The position numbers and the translations under genes were made by a program. From contig NZ_AFWJ01000300.1 of the NCBI RefSeq assembly GCF_000222685.1, positions 32,856-96,855 of the forward strand: 64,000 nucleotides of DNA. Direction: 5' to 3'. The stretch is from Vibrio nigripulchritudo ATCC 27043. GTDB taxonomy: Bacteria; Pseudomonadota; Gammaproteobacteria; Enterobacterales; Vibrionaceae. The notes beneath the pieces were generated by a model. That model was not told the origin of the DNA. It saw nothing but the letters and a program-made list of their open reading frames with translations, and searched no databases. This document shows positions 9,806 to 17,354 of this stretch, one piece after another. The number at the start of each line of letters is the position of its first letter. Positions within the stretch are counted from its first letter, which is position 1.

Positions 9806-10570
9806 ATGTTGTTAAATAGAATTGGTTCCTGGCTCTTGCTCGCGATGTTGGCTTTTGCCGTTGGCTGTTCCTCTGTGCCGGAAGGGGAAAATGCCGAAGC
9901 TGACGTATCTCATCCAAACGACCCGTTTGAAAGCTTTAACCGAGCGATGTTTGATATCAACTACGATTATCTTGATCCTTACATTGTTCGCCCAATTTCG
10001 GTGGCTTATGTTGAAACAGTGCCAACGCCGATACGTGGTGGTATAGCCAACTTTCTCGCTAACCTTGATGAACCAGCAAGTATGATCAACAACCTGCTGA
10101 TGGGAGAGGGTGAACTGGCTCTGACTCATTTCAACCGTTTCTGGATTAACTCCACGGTTGGTCTGTTGGGCTTTATTGATGTGGCGACCGCTGCGGGGAT
10201 CACCAAATACGACGAGCGGGCATTTGGTGACATGCTTGGTTATCATGGGGTAGGCAATGGTCCGTATTTTATGGTGCCAGGTTATGGTCCCATCACGTTG
10301 CGAAAAACGACCGATACCGTCGATGGCATGTACGTACCCCTATCTCTCCTGAATTTCTGGGCAGGGCTTGGAAAGTGGGCACTTGAAGGTATGGAAAAAC
10401 GCTATCTGCTGATACCTCAGGAAGGAACACTTGAATCTTCACCTGATCCGTATGCGCTGTCACGAGATGTTTATCTTCAGAGAAGAGACTTTAAAGCGGG
10501 CATAACTGAAACCTTCGAAGAAGATGAAGAAGACTTCTTAGACGAATATCTTGATGAAGAATTCGAGTAG
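9806..10570 (+). CDS. mlaA: Outer-membrane lipid asymmetry lipoprotein MlaA (VacJ)
   Basis: A 254-residue outer-membrane lipoprotein. The signal peptide ends in the lipobox AVGC with the lipidated Cys at 21. The MlaA core follows, with DPFESFNRAMFDINYDYLD, the FLANLDEPASMINNLLMGE segment and the GYGPITLRKTTDTVDG region. MlaA extracts mislocalised phospholipids from the outer leaflet and passes them to MlaC. The tail is strongly acidic (runs of Glu/Asp), longer and more acidic than I would expect for E. coli VacJ. It is a single gene between two terminators. Confidence 0.95.
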   Translation: MLLNRIGSWLLLAMLAFAVGCSSVPEGENAEADVSHPNDPFESFNRAMFDINYDYLDPYIVRPISVAYVETVPTPIRGGIANFLANLDEPASMINNLLMGEGELALTHFNRFWINSTVGLLGFIDVATAAGITKYDERAFGDMLGYHGVGNGPYFMVPGYGPITLRKTTDTVDGMYVPLSLLNFWAGLGKWALEGMEKRYLLIPQEGTLESSPDPYALSRDVYLQRRDFKAGITETFEEDEEDFLDEYLDEEFE

Positions 10571-10599
10571 TTTGCAGAAAGCAAATTTCAATTAAAGAG

Positions 10600-10629
10600 A
10601 GCCTAACGAAATTTCGTTAGGCTTTTTTG
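10600..10629 (+). terminator. Terminator after mlaA
   Basis: GCCTAACGAAA (10601-10611) is followed directly by its reverse complement TTTCGTTAGGC (10612-10622), then TTTTTT. Confidence 0.9.
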
Positions 10630-10733
10630 TTTCTCAAACGTCTTACATTGAGCGACGGGATCAACAAGCCCTCGATTTATCTCTCTATACTTAGGGTCGA
10701 CCTAAGTAAAACTAAAAATAGAATAGGAAGCAC

Positions 10734-12575
10734 ATGTCAGACGCCAGCAATGTAGAAACGGATAAGACCGCAATCCCAGATAATCAGGCGGTCGAGAACC
10801 AGGCACGCGAAAGTGGCTGGCACACCATTAGAAAGATTTCCCCATACCTTTGGCCAGAAGACAAGCCATGGGTAAAACAACGTGTAGTGATTGCTATGGT
10901 TGCTTTGGGCATCTCTAAGCTTGTCGCTGTGTTTGCTCCTTTTCTGTACAAAGCGGTTGTCGACCTCTTGGCGGGAGAAAGCAATGAACAAGAGTGGTTA
11001 TTTGCGCTTGGTGCGATTGGGCTAGTTGTCGCTTACGGTATGAACCAAGTCTTCAAGGTTGGATTCGAGGAATTGCGAAATGTCGTATTTGCCAAAGTGG
11101 GTCAGCGTGCTCTTCGCTCGGTGGCTTTAGAAACCATTTCCCATATACACAAACTTTCATTGCGATATCACGTAACCAGAAAGACGGGCGCGCTGAGCCG
11201 AGTAATGGAAAGAGGAGTGAAAGGCATCGACTTTCTGCTCCGGTTTATCTTGTTCAGTATTGGTCCTTTGCTTCTGGAATTGATACTCATCTCAATTATT
11301 TTGTTGTTTGCTTTTGATTTCTGGTACTTACTGGTGGTCAGTGTAACGGTGACGACTTACATCGTATTCACCGCAAAAGTGACCGAATGGCGCGTGCGTA
11401 TCCGAAAAGAGATGAATGAAAAAGACAAAGACGCCAACCAGAAAGCCATCGATAGCTTGCTGAATTTTGAAACGGTTAAGTATTTTGGCGCAGAAAAACG
11501 CGAGACGAAACGTTATGACGACTCTATGGAAGGGTTTGAAGCCGCTTCTCTGAAAACCGTCAACTCACTCGCCTTATTGAATTTAGGGCAAGCTCTGCTG
11601 ATAAATGGTGGAATGGTTCTGGCACTGCTGCTGGCAGTGAGAGATGTGAGTAGCGGTGCATTGACGGTGGGTGGGTTTGTCATGGTCAATGCCTACATGA
11701 TGCAAGTGATGATGCCACTGAATTTTCTCGGCTATGTGTATCGGGAGATCCGTCAGTCACTGATTGATATGGGCGAGATGTTTGACTTACTCAGACAAGT
11801 TCCTGATGTAAAAGACAAAGAAAACGCGCCGGACCTAAATGTTAAACAAGGAGAGGTAGTGTTTGATCAAATTGACTTTCACTACGACCCGCAAAGGCAA
11901 ATCCTGAATAACATCTCACTTAATATTGAAGCGGGGCAGACGGTTGCGATTGTTGGCTCATCTGGTTCTGGTAAATCTACTTTAGGTCGGTTGCTGTTTC
12001 GTTTTTATGACGTAACCAGCGGAGCGATACGGATCGACGGTCAAGACTTGCGTGATGTTACTCAGGATAGCTTACACAACGCGATTGGCGTGGTGCCTCA
12101 GGATACAGTGCTTTTTAATGACTCTATCTACTACAACATCGCCTATGGTCGACCAAATGCTACTTACGAAGAAGTTGTACAAGCCGCTAAAGCTGCGAAG
12201 ATACACACTTTTGTAGAACAGTTACCCGATGGATACCAGACTCAGGTTGGTGAAAGAGGTTTGAAACTATCTGGAGGAGAAAAGCAACGTGTTGGAATCG
12301 CGCGAACATTGCTAAAGAACCCGCCTATTTTGTTGCTTGATGAAGCGACATCTGCTCTGGACACAGAAACGGAGCGCGAGATTCAGGAAAGCCTCAAACA
12401 AATGGGAGAAGGAAGAACGGTATTGACCATCGCCCACAGGCTTTCAACGATTGTAGATTCAGACGTGATCGTGGTGTTTTCTGAAGGCCAGATTATCGAG
12501 CGCGGTTCTCACGAAGCCTTACTCGAAAAAGGCGGTCAATATGCTCAAATGTGGCTGAGCCAGTTAAGAGAATAA
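10734..12575 (+). CDS. Atm1/HMT1-type ABC exporter (fused membrane and ATPase domains)
   Basis: A 613-residue half-size ABC exporter. The membrane domain covers about residues 45-330 with six hydrophobic helices. The nucleotide-binding domain (about 360-600) has Walker A GSSGSGKST near 408, signature LSGGEKQR near 512, Walker B ILLLDEATSALD, and H-loop AHRLST. The motif ALNLGQALLINGGMVLAL-like (LLNLGQALLINGG) and the RGVKGIDFLLRF segment match the ABCB7/Atm1 group, whose members export glutathione-linked or metal-thiol compounds. A role in iron-sulfur or metal homeostasis is an inference. It has its own terminator downstream, shared with fadL. Confidence 0.85.
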   Translation: MSDASNVETDKTAIPDNQAVENQARESGWHTIRKISPYLWPEDKPWVKQRVVIAMVALGISKLVAVFAPFLYKAVVDLLAGESNEQEWLFALGAIGLVVAYGMNQVFKVGFEELRNVVFAKVGQRALRSVALETISHIHKLSLRYHVTRKTGALSRVMERGVKGIDFLLRFILFSIGPLLLELILISIILLFAFDFWYLLVVSVTVTTYIVFTAKVTEWRVRIRKEMNEKDKDANQKAIDSLLNFETVKYFGAEKRETKRYDDSMEGFEAASLKTVNSLALLNLGQALLINGGMVLALLLAVRDVSSGALTVGGFVMVNAYMMQVMMPLNFLGYVYREIRQSLIDMGEMFDLLRQVPDVKDKENAPDLNVKQGEVVFDQIDFHYDPQRQILNNISLNIEAGQTVAIVGSSGSGKSTLGRLLFRFYDVTSGAIRIDGQDLRDVTQDSLHNAIGVVPQDTVLFNDSIYYNIAYGRPNATYEEVVQAAKAAKIHTFVEQLPDGYQTQVGERGLKLSGGEKQRVGIARTLLKNPPILLLDEATSALDTETEREIQESLKQMGEGRTVLTIAHRLSTIVDSDVIVVFSEGQIIERGSHEALLEKGGQYAQMWLSQLRE

Positions 12576-12580
12576 AACAA

Positions 12581-12604
12581 AAAGACCGGCGAGTGCCGGT
12601 CTTT
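12581..12604. terminator. Bidirectional terminator between the ABC exporter and fadL
   Basis: AAAGACCGGC (12581-12590) and GCCGGTCTTT (12595-12604) form a perfect 10-bp stem around GAGT. A-rich sequence on the left and T-rich on the right make it usable by both convergent genes. Confidence 0.8.
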
Positions 12605-12629
12605 CAATTTAAGAACAGTTGTTAACTTC

Positions 12630-13859
12630 TTAGAAGCTGTAGCTGTACTGAACACCCGCTAGGATTGCGTTTGCGTGTGTTGTAGCCGTCATAGCAACCG
12701 TTGTTGGCGCAGAAGGGCTGTATTCTGTTACAGCAACGTCCTGACCCATCAGGTAAGTAAAGCCTACGTCAACAGTGTGCTTTTCAGCAAAGCTGTAGCT
12801 TGCACCCGCTGACAACCAGTGACGGTTAGAATCAGGCACAGAGATGGATGTGAGCTCGTCCTGAGCAGCCGTGTCGTACATGTAACCAGCACGTAGTGTC
12901 CAAGCTTCGTTCAGGAAGTATGTACCGCCAAGTGAGAAATGGTAGCCATCTTTCCAGTTGTAATCTTTAGAGAACGTACCCTTGCTTGTTTCAATCTTGT
13001 CGAACGCTTTCCAGCCAATCCACTGAACACTATAGTGAACCGCGAAATCAGTGTTATTCAGCTCGTGGTAACCAGAGAATTCAAGCATGCTAGGAAGTGG
13101 TAGCAGCAAATCTTCGTTAGAGATGTCTACAACAGTTTTAAGCTTGATAGTGCCGCTTGCCTTGATTTCAGGGCTGTAATGGTAAGCCAGACCGAAACGG
13201 TTTTGATCGTCAAGCTCATATACAGCACCAACATTAAATCCGTAGCCAGTACCTGATACATCCAAATCAAGCGCATTACCTGTTGTGTCACGCTTCATTA
13301 GACCTGAACCTTGAACAATGTCCAGACCTGCACCCAGGCTTAACTGCTCGTTTACGCGGTAAGAAGCTGCCAGAGCGTAGTTCACGCTCTTGATTTCAGT
13401 ATTACCACCAAAACCAGCTAATGCAGGGTTTAGCTTTTTGCCAAACGAGTCATCAAAGTTGTTTTTAGTACCGAAGTTCGAGTAGATACCACCACCTAGA
13501 GCGATTTTGTCGCTTAGACGGTGAATGTAGTAGATGTTTGGTACAGGAGTTGAAGATGTGTTCTTCGCTGAATCTTGTGTTGCCACAAGACCGCCAGCTT
13601 TAACGTCAGTGACTTTGATTTCAGTGTTAATGACGTTTATGCCGCCAGAAAACTGAGATGACTCAAATAGAGACATTGCCGCCGCGTTACGCGCCATTAC
13701 TGAAGCGTTATCTGCGATTACTGCATCACCAGCAAAAGCACGGCCAAGACCAGTCGCAGATTGAGCATTAAGCTGGAAACCAGCCGCGATAGCTTGTTGA
13801 GAGGCGAGAGCAATAGTGGTAGCGATAACCGTTTTTTTAAACAGACGCGAGTTTTTCAT
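12630..13859 (-). CDS. fadL: Long-chain fatty acid outer-membrane transporter FadL
   Basis: A 409-residue outer-membrane beta-barrel of the OMPP1/FadL/TodX family. The signal peptide is residues 1-25 (ends AIAA). The N-terminal hatch follows (GFQLNAQSATGLGRAFAGDA, then ARNAAAMSLF where most members have NPAAM). The C-terminus ends in aromatic YSYSF, the usual barrel-assembly signal. FadL imports long-chain fatty acids. It sits next to fadIJ and near mlaA, in a lipid-metabolism neighbourhood. The 5' leader is unusually rich in inverted repeats (see the regulatory entry). Confidence 0.93.
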   Translation of the reverse strand: MKNSRLFKKTVIATTIALASQQAIAAGFQLNAQSATGLGRAFAGDAVIADNASVMARNAAAMSLFESSQFSGGINVINTEIKVTDVKAGGLVATQDSAKNTSSTPVPNIYYIHRLSDKIALGGGIYSNFGTKNNFDDSFGKKLNPALAGFGGNTEIKSVNYALAASYRVNEQLSLGAGLDIVQGSGLMKRDTTGNALDLDVSGTGYGFNVGAVYELDDQNRFGLAYHYSPEIKASGTIKLKTVVDISNEDLLLPLPSMLEFSGYHELNNTDFAVHYSVQWIGWKAFDKIETSKGTFSKDYNWKDGYHFSLGGTYFLNEAWTLRAGYMYDTAAQDELTSISVPDSNRHWLSAGASYSFAEKHTVDVGFTYLMGQDVAVTEYSPSAPTTVAMTATTHANAILAGVQYSYSF

Positions 13860-14125
13860 AGGATTTACCTTATTATTTTTCTTCCAAGTCAGTTACTTGG
13901 AACTGTACATACCTACCTTTTATAGGGGTAGGTAACCCTGCTTTTAGTTGAGCTTTTACTCAATGGCGGAGATATTAATTCTGAGAACCATTAAATGAAA
14001 TCCGACCATTGTTTAAAGCGTAGATAACATTCAGGAAATGAGGAAAAAAGCACAGTAAATTGTTGTGAAGTGTGTCAATTACCAGTGGTAAAGATGGTAA
14101 GAATAATTGGTGGGATACAGAAGAT
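13860..14125 (-). promoter_or_regulatory. fadL promoter and leader with nested inverted repeats
   Basis: Just upstream of fadL lies a perfect repeat, TTCCAAGT (13882-13889) with ACTTGGAA (13895-13902). An alternative pair overlaps it: CAGTT (13890-13894) with AACTG (13901-13905). The two pairings exclude each other. A second perfect repeat, TACCTACC (13910-13917) with GGTAGGTA (13927-13934), lies just beyond. Such an arrangement may be operators or a switching RNA leader. The rest of this gap (to 14125) is AT-rich and I saw no gene in it. Confidence 0.45.
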
Positions 14126-14157
14126 AAAAAAATGCCCCATCGAAGTGATGAGGCATT
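14126..14157 (-). terminator. Terminator of the sigma/DUF3379 operon
   Basis: Read on the minus strand, an AATGCC...GGCATT stem, extended by CATC/GATG with one mismatch, is followed by a run of seven T residues (A run at 14126-14132 on the plus strand). It lies just after the DUF3379 gene. Confidence 0.85.
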
Positions 14158-14167
14158 GTTATAGTGC

Positions 14168-14884
14168 TTAGCTAGCAGGATGAATTATAGGTTTCAGCGT
14201 TTCTGCGATTTTCTCTACATCTTCATCCATGCTACCTACGATTACCATACTGGCATCCATTAAAGGCATCACGATGCCTGACATGCCGTCTTTCACAAAT
14301 TTCTCAGACTTAGGTGCCGGAATATTGGTAACAAAAAGTGTCACCCGACCATGTTCACCTTCAAACACCATATGCATGGCGTTAGATTTGCCAAACCCAC
14401 AGTGGTTTAAGTAATAAACGTGATAAGGGAAGTTTTGCGAGAAGTGGTACGCAAATGGCTTCATTTTCACGTTAATCTGAGTTGAAGACACGTTTTCATC
14501 GATAGGATTAATAAATGGCTTTTCAGCCGTCACGTGTGCCAAAGCAGTATTTGCTAACGTCGCGTATGCTGGTGTAACAACCAATCCGCCCCAGTTTACT
14601 TGTCCTACTAACAGTCCAAAAGCAAAGGCTACAGATGCTGCCATCGCAAGCGCTTTTTTCGCGAATTTTGGCTGCTCGGTTTCGGCACTTTGGTTAAATA
14701 AAATACGATCTGCCAAGCCATCTGGTACATCTACCTTCATCGCTTTTTCTATCTGTGCATCCAGGCTTAAAATGTCATCGACAAATTTACCGTTGGCACT
14801 GTTTTCAGAAATCGCCATTTCGATTTCGTCGTCCCTGTCTTTTGGATCTGACATAATGCGACGGCGAAATTCTAAATCATCCAT
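14168..14884 (-). CDS. DUF3379 family membrane protein, probable anti-sigma partner
   Basis: Starting at the ATG at 14884 gives 238 residues; this start overlaps the end of the sigma gene by 8 bases, and an upstream in-frame start at 14917 lies inside it. The N-terminal third is cytoplasmic and acidic (MDDLEFRRRIMSDPKDRDDE), resembling anti-sigma N-termini. One membrane helix lies at about residues 85-105 (ALAMAASVAFAFGLLVGQ). The remainder is periplasmic, with the conserved stretch FPYHVYYLNHCGFGKSNAMH. It matches DUF3379. Its role as a regulator of the overlapping ECF sigma factor is inferred from gene arrangement and topology. Confidence 0.75.
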   Translation of the reverse strand: MDDLEFRRRIMSDPKDRDDEIEMAISENSANGKFVDDILSLDAQIEKAMKVDVPDGLADRILFNQSAETEQPKFAKKALAMAASVAFAFGLLVGQVNWGGLVVTPAYATLANTALAHVTAEKPFINPIDENVSSTQINVKMKPFAYHFSQNFPYHVYYLNHCGFGKSNAMHMVFEGEHGRVTLFVTNIPAPKSEKFVKDGMSGIVMPLMDASMVIVGSMDEDVEKIAETLKPIIHPAS

Positions 14885-15440
14885 TATGCACCCCCATATC
14901 CGATTGAGAATCTTCAAGCATCTCTTTGAGCTGGTTTCTGGCTCTGAACAATCGAGTCATTACTGTGTTTTTATTTAATTCCAGTATCTGCCCGATCTCT
15001 TCGCCACTAAACCCTCCAACAACTTGGAGAAACAGCGGTTCGCGATACTCGATCTCTAATTTCATAATCTGATTTTGAAGCCACTGTTGTTGGTGATGCG
15101 GGTCATCACTGACTTTTGCATCATTCCCGTGGTCATCAATATCCACCAATTCTAACTGTTTTCTCTCGAAACGACGTGCATTTTCACGGCGCAGAATCGT
15201 AATGAGCCAAGATTTCGCTGCTTTCTCATCCTGAAGACTATCAATTGCTCTCCAGGCTCTTAAACAGGTTTCCTGAACCAAATCTTCTGCGACATGGCTG
15301 TCCTTACACAACCAGTACGCATAGCGATACAGGTCGGTATGATAAGCGCGCACGAGCGCTTCGTATCTTTTTTGCTTGTCCATATCAGAATTGACCGGAC
15401 GCTTCTCTTTTTTCTTTCCAAAAAAATCGATTATCGACAC
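14877..15440 (-). CDS. ECF-type RNA polymerase sigma factor
   Basis: A 187-residue sigma-70 family factor. Region 2 covers about residues 25-95 (YRYAYWLCKDSHVAEDLVQETCLRAWR) and region 4 about 125-178 (PLFLQVVGGFSGEEIGQILELNKNTVMTRLFRARNQL is the helix-turn-helix region). The start codon is GTG at 15440, supported by GGAGG five bases upstream; an internal ATG exists at residue 20. It is co-transcribed with the overlapping DUF3379 gene, the usual layout of an ECF sigma factor with its anti-sigma. The signal and regulon are unknown. Its position between fadL and fadI suggests, but does not show, an envelope or lipid link. Confidence 0.88.
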   Translation of the reverse strand: MSIIDFFGKKKEKRPVNSDMDKQKRYEALVRAYHTDLYRYAYWLCKDSHVAEDLVQETCLRAWRAIDSLQDEKAAKSWLITILRRENARRFERKQLELVDIDDHGNDAKVSDDPHHQQQWLQNQIMKLEIEYREPLFLQVVGGFSGEEIGQILELNKNTVMTRLFRARNQLKEMLEDSQSDMGVHNG

Positions 15441-15661
15441 CTGAGCCTCCGTTTGCTCTGGTTGTGTCTATGGAAGGTCAACACTTCTTAATTCTAACCT
15501 GCTGAAAGCAAGCGAACTTTTTGTTAAGAAGATTTTGGAGTGTCTATAAGACATTGTTCAAAAAAGTTGCGAATGGCTTCTGTGAACAAAAATCCTCTTG
15601 GCAGCATTGCATAAACTACAAATAAATTGATCTAATTCAAAATCCACATATGGAATCTGGT

Positions 15662-15667
15662 TATAGT
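15662..15667 (+). promoter_or_regulatory. Candidate -10 element of the small RNA upstream of fadI
   Basis: TATAGT at 15662-15667 lies seven bases before the 5' end of the first hairpin of the small-RNA candidate, the expected distance to a start site. The -35 is poor (TTCAAA at 15637-15642, 19-base spacer), so an activator may be needed. Confidence 0.45.
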
Positions 15668-15673
15668 ACATCT

Positions 15674-15771
15674 TGTCATCTCGTTAGCCAGTATGGCTGA
15701 CACGTTGAGCAAGATGACACTTCCTTTTGAAGGCTGACTTTACTTTCTCCTAATCAGGAAACTGATTTTTT
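15674..15771 (+). ncRNA. Candidate small RNA between the sigma operon and fadI
   Basis: About 98 bases with strong secondary structure and no credible ORF. TGTCATCT (15674-15681) pairs perfectly with AGATGACA (15712-15719). Nested inside is GTTAGCCA (15683-15690) with TGGCTGAC (15694-15701), eight pairs including one G-U. A single-stranded pyrimidine-rich stretch follows (CTTTACTTTCTCC region), then a terminator hairpin AATCAG-GAAA-CTGATT with six T residues. This is the layout of a trans-acting Hfq-dependent small RNA. I do not recognise it as a named RNA. Transcription is inferred. Confidence 0.55.
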
Positions 15772-15803
15772 GATTTTGGCGATACGCTATATATCTATTC
15801 CTG

Positions 15804-15829
15804 CCACACTATATGTGTGGTTTTTTTTT
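15804..15829 (+). terminator. Second terminator after the small-RNA candidate
   Basis: CCACAC (15804-15809) and GTGTGG (15815-15820) form a six-pair stem around TATAT, followed by nine T residues. No coding gene lies upstream on this strand for over 2 kb, so it implies a non-coding transcript; it could back up the hairpin at 15752-15771. Confidence 0.75.
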
Positions 15830-16017
15830 GGTTACAGTTCCAGATTCACAGTTTTAATGTAACTTAATCTGCCTATTTATCACAGTTATCCCCCGTCTTT
15901 TCTACCTTTCATATAGTATTTCTTTAACCGATGTCTCTACATTTTAGCTCTAGATCACGCTATAAAAGAAAAAGCGATTCAAACATGCGTTTTAATCTGA
16001 TAACATTTTTGTTACAT

Positions 16018-16034
16018 AACAGGTCTGACCTCTT
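16018..16034 (+). promoter_or_regulatory. FadR-type operator upstream of fadIJ
   Basis: AACAGGTCTGACCTCTT matches the E. coli FadR consensus AACTGGTCNGACCAGTT at 13 of 16 defined positions, with the core GGTCTGACC intact. It ends 12 bases before the fadI start, immediately before the ribosome site (AAGGAG). FadR repression relieved by long-chain acyl-CoA is the known control of fad genes. The operator role here is inferred from the match and position. The rest of the gap (15830-16017) is AT-rich leader or promoter sequence with no ORF. Confidence 0.7.
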
Positions 16035-16046
16035 TAAGGAGAAACA

Positions 16047-17354
16047 ATGGGCATTCAGGATTTAAGGACGCGTTCCGGTGAAAGGATAGCGGTTGTCGCA
16101 GGGCTCAGAACGCCATTTGCAAGGCAGAGTACCGAGTTTTCTCAAGTCCCTGCCGTGGACTTAGGAAAGATGGTTGTGAGCGAAATGCTGACTCGTGCGG
16201 ACATTGATCCAGCCCTGATTGATCAAGTTGTATTTGGGCAAGTAGTTCAGATGCCTGAAGCTCCTAACATCGCACGTGAAATTGTTCTGGGTACAGGAAT
16301 GAACATCCATACTGACGCTTACAGTGTTACCCGAGCGTGTGCAACCAGCTTTCAGGCAGCCGTGAACGTGACGGAAAGTATTATGGCGGGCGCAATAGAT
16401 ATCGGTGTTGCCGGGGGAGCCGATTCCTCTTCTGTGCTACCAATTGGCGTTTCAAAAAAACTAGCTGCGTCACTCCTTGCATTGAGCAAAGCAAAAAAGG
16501 CGGGTCAGAAACTTTCAATTTTACGCAAGCTGTCATTTAAAGATCTTATGCCAGTTCCTCCTGCTGTTGCTGAATACTCAACCGGATTATCAATGGGGCA
16601 AACCGCCGAACAAATGGCGAAAACCCATGGCATTACCCGACAGGCTCAGGACGAGTTGGCTCATCGCTCTCATACTCTGGCTGCTCAGGCTTGGAAGGAA
16701 GGGAAGATTCGTGATGAAGTGATGACGGCGTTCCCAGAACCTTATAAAAAATGGCTCGATACCGATAACAACATCCGTCAGGATTCTACCATTGAGGGCT
16801 ATGCCAAGCTCCGTCCAGCGTTTGATCGCCAGTACGGCAGTGTAACGGCAGCAAATGCGACTCCATTAACCGACGGTGCTGCTTCTTTATTAATTATGCG
16901 CGAAGGGCGTGCAAAAGAGCTCGGTTTAGAAATCATGGGCTTTATTCGCTCTTATGCGTTTTCTGCTATTGATGTCAAAGAAGACATGCTAATGGGTCCT
17001 TCACACGCGACTCCTATTGCGCTGGACCGCGCTGGGATAAACTTATCTGATCTCACTCTTATCGATATGCATGAAGCCTTCGCTGCACAAACTCTGGCAA
17101 ACGTGAAGATGTTTGCCAGCGACAAATTCGCAAAAGAGGTGTTGGGAAGAGATAAAGCGATTGGCGAGATTGATATGGACAAATTCAATGTGCTGGGTGG
17201 TTCAATTGCTTATGGTCACCCATTTGCCGCGACAGGTGCGCGCATGATTACTCAAACACTGCGAGAACTGAAACGACGCGGTGGTGGGCTGGCATTGAAT
17301 ACGGCATGTGCGGCTGGTGGGCTAGGCGCTGCGATGATTTTGGAGGTGGAGTAA
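16047..17354 (+). CDS. fadI: 3-ketoacyl-CoA thiolase FadI (beta subunit)
   Basis: A 435-residue thiolase that releases acetyl-CoA in the last step of beta-oxidation. The nucleophilic Cys is C98 in [10 protein letters not shown], the His is in DMHEAFAAQ near residue 342, and the second Cys is in [10 protein letters not shown] near residue 421. The length and opening ([16 protein letters not shown]) fit FadI rather than FadA. It is preceded by AAGGAG and a FadR-type operator. Its stop overlaps the fadJ start (TAATG), as expected for an alpha/beta trifunctional complex. Confidence 0.96.
   Translation: MGIQDLRTRSGERIAVVAGLRTPFARQSTEFSQVPAVDLGKMVVSEMLTRADIDPALIDQVVFGQVVQMPEAPNIAREIVLGTGMNIHTDAYSVTRACATSFQAAVNVTESIMAGAIDIGVAGGADSSSVLPIGVSKKLAASLLALSKAKKAGQKLSILRKLSFKDLMPVPPAVAEYSTGLSMGQTAEQMAKTHGITRQAQDELAHRSHTLAAQAWKEGKIRDEVMTAFPEPYKKWLDTDNNIRQDSTIEGYAKLRPAFDRQYGSVTAANATPLTDGAASLLIMREGRAKELGLEIMGFIRSYAFSAIDVKEDMLMGPSHATPIALDRAGINLSDLTLIDMHEAFAAQTLANVKMFASDKFAKEVLGRDKAIGEIDMDKFNVLGGSIAYGHPFAATGARMITQTLRELKRRGGGLALNTACAAGGLGAAMILEVE

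Noticed and set aside
15946-15962. Possible CRP site upstream of fadI (TCTAGATCACGC)
   Set aside because: The right half fits TCACA at four of five positions, but the left half is poor, so it is too weak to list as a site.
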